From NCBI GenBank assembly GCA_009916335.1, contig SAAR01000174.1, forward strand, positions 1 through 7,233: a stretch of DNA of 7,233 bases, written 5' to 3'. A program made the position numbers and the translations under genes. This document shows, one piece after another, positions 6,257-7,233 of the stretch (position 1 is its first letter; each line of letters starts with the position of its first letter). The notes beneath the pieces are model-generated. The model was not told the origin of the DNA and did not search any database. It saw only the letters and a list, made by a program, of their open reading frames with translations. This DNA is from Erysipelotrichia bacterium. Its GTDB lineage: Bacteria > Bacillota_I > Bacilli_A > Erysipelotrichales > Erysipelotrichaceae.

Positions 6257-6278
6257 TTACGTTATCATCATAGCGTAA
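6257..6278. promoter_or_regulatory. 22-bp near-perfect palindrome at the sor promoter (operator candidate)
   Basis: TTACGTTAT (6257-6265) and ATAGCGTAA (6270-6278) are inverted arms that match at 8 of 9 positions around CATC. The palindrome covers the predicted -10 box and the transcription start, the usual place for a repressor. It does not match the PerR box well, and I do not recognise the regulator. Confidence 0.5.
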
Positions 6279-6295
6279 ATTACTTTTTGATACAA
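6267..6295 (-). promoter_or_regulatory. Likely promoter of sor
   Basis: On the minus strand, TATGAT (6272-6267; 5 of 6) lies 17 bases downstream of TTGTAT (6295-6290; 3 of 6). The predicted start is near 6260, with a leader of about 21 bases holding the AAAGGAGG site. The -35 is weak, so read-through from the upstream gene remains an alternative source of sor mRNA. Confidence 0.5.
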
Positions 6296-6300
6296 TCAAA
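6286..6300. promoter_or_regulatory. Perfect 15-bp palindrome at the sor -35 region
   Basis: TTTGAT (6286-6291) and ATCAAA (6295-6300) are perfect inverted arms separated by three bases. It spans the -35 position of the sor promoter. It resembles an Fnr site (TTGAT-N4-ATCAA) but has three central bases, not four. No T-run follows on the minus strand, so it is not a clear terminator for the upstream gene. Confidence 0.4.
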
Positions 6301-6308
6301 TTGCCCAA

Positions 6309-7233
6309 CTAATTCAATATTATTTCAATCGTATTTAATTCAGGTAAAGTAATATAGCTTAAATTGCCATAATTTAAACCACTTGCATACATTACATTAT
6401 ATATACCACCATTTTGTGTTAATTGATATTCAATATTAGCAAACGCTTCTGGGGCACATTTTATCTCCATAATATTTCTGCCTTCTTGATAACAACGTAG
6501 CATAATATTCTTTAAGATCGTTTCATCATAGCTATTTAAATACTCATGATGATGAATAAACTCATTATCGTAAAGCAAGGTTTCCATCGTTTCCACATCA
6601 GGTTTGTAAAGTTGCATCATTTCACTTTGGGACATCATAAAATACGCATAACAAGTATGTGGTGCCACCTCCACCATATCACCCCATGTAGCATCTAAAT
6701 AATAAAAATTACCATCTACCTCTACCATATTCCAAGCATGATAGCCTTCTTCTTCCCCATGAGCGACAATTTCCCCTGTAATGTATGTGCAAGGAATACC
6801 TAAGTCATTTAATAAATATTGTATCCCTTTTGCATACCCTGCACAAACCGTTTCTTTATCTACTAAGGAACTTAAAATATTTTGATTGTTTTTTGCCCCT
6901 TCTACATAGGAACATCGCTCAACCATATAATCATACACAATTTTTATCTTATCGTAATCACTCGCTCCTGCAAAGATATGATTTGCGACATCTGCTTTTA
7001 TCTGCTTTAATTGCGTAACAATTTCCTTATGACTTCTTTCATCTTTACCATAGCCCACAAGTAATTCTGATTTTTCATTACCACTATACATATGCATACC
7101 ATTATATTGATAAAGTTCAGGGTGATCATAGCTTACAAAATCAAGAATTTTATAAATATGCTCTTCCTTCCCCTCACTCACTGCAATCTTCCTTTTCTGC
7201 TTATATAAACCCTCATAGATTTCTTCATATAGC
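6309..7233 (-). CDS. Transglutaminase-like (TGc) domain protein, partial (5' end beyond right edge)
   Basis: The frame stays open to the right edge, giving 308 visible residues; the true start is outside the window. A GTG at 7181 lies in frame but is very probably internal: 17 further sense codons upstream read as natural protein (EEIYEGLYKQKRK) and no clear Shine-Dalgarno precedes it. The core has the transglutaminase/cysteine-protease triad: Cys130 in TVCAGYAKG (codon 6845-6843), His165 in YHAWNMVEV (6740-6738) and Asp180 in YYLDATWGD (6695-6693). It is preceded by a helical region with the KIVYDYMVERCSY segment typical of these bacterial proteins. After the core come about 110 residues I cannot assign. 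The substrate and localisation are unknown, as the N-terminus is missing. It ends in TAG 70 bases before sor on the same strand, with no clear terminator between them, so partial co-transcription is possible. Confidence 0.85.
   Translation of the reverse strand, partial: LYEEIYEGLYKQKRKIAVSEGKEEHIYKILDFVSYDHPELYQYNGMHMYSGNEKSELLVGYGKDERSHKEIVTQLKQIKADVANHIFAGASDYDKIKIVYDYMVERCSYVEGAKNNQNILSSLVDKETVCAGYAKGIQYLLNDLGIPCTYITGEIVAHGEEEGYHAWNMVEVDGNFYYLDATWGDMVEVAPHTCYAYFMMSQSEMMQLYKPDVETMETLLYDNEFIHHHEYLNSYDETILKNIMLRCYQEGRNIMEIKCAPEAFANIEYQLTQNGGIYNVMYASGLNYGNLSYITLPELNTIEIILN

Noticed and set aside
6257..6278. PerR box at the sor promoter
   Set aside because: The palindrome is 9-4-9 with GC-containing arms and matches the 7-1-7 PerR consensus poorly.
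6286..6300. Fnr box upstream of sor
   Set aside because: The arms fit TTGAT/ATCAA, but the spacer is three bases where Fnr needs four; kept only as an unassigned palindrome.
6785..7018. 77-codon open frame on the plus strand opposite the transglutaminase-like gene
   Set aside because: The Leu/His-rich product looks like a reverse reading; the minus-strand frame holds an intact catalytic triad.

Overview
The window reads as chromosomal core sequence from an AT-rich, low-GC Gram-positive (Firmicutes-type) anaerobe. The evidence is strong AGGAGG-type Shine-Dalgarno sites before nearly every gene, TTGACG/TATAAT-like promoters, intrinsic terminators, a lipoprotein-type solute-binding protein, and a superoxide reductase, an enzyme typical of anaerobes. 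The overall style would suit Erysipelotrichia or a clostridial relative, but I cannot fix the genus by eye.

Layout from left to right. Positions 1-3046 (minus strand) hold the start of an oligopeptide ABC uptake operon, transcribed leftward in the order oppA, oppB, oppC; oppC runs off the left edge. oppA has a near-consensus sigma-A promoter. A perfect 13-bp terminator-like hairpin lies between oppA and oppB, which would let the binding protein be made in excess over the permease. Positions 3214-5274 (minus strand) hold a two-gene glycolytic operon, pgk-tpiA, with its own promoter and terminator.

The 117-bp gap between pgk and the rightward gene at 5334 is a divergent promoter region. Near its centre is a TGTG-N8-CACA palindrome of the Rex or Crp/Fnr type. 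The rightward gene encodes a thiol-peroxidase-like (Tpx) protein. It keeps the resolving-type cysteine (C95) but lacks the segment that carries the peroxidatic cysteine. It converges on a leftward superoxide reductase gene (5882-6238), and the two share one hairpin terminator. The superoxide reductase keeps all its catalytic iron ligands but not the four-cysteine desulforedoxin site. Its promoter region holds two palindromes. Upstream of it, on the same strand, is a transglutaminase/protease-like protein whose open frame continues past the right edge.

Together the genes cover peptide import, lower glycolysis and oxygen or redox defence. I see no mobile element, CRISPR array, tRNA, rRNA or recognisable riboswitch. 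Nothing here is clearly an undescribed system. The points most worth a second look are the catalytically degenerate peroxiredoxin next to a redox-type operator, the reduced superoxide reductase with its paired palindromes, and the internal opp attenuator.
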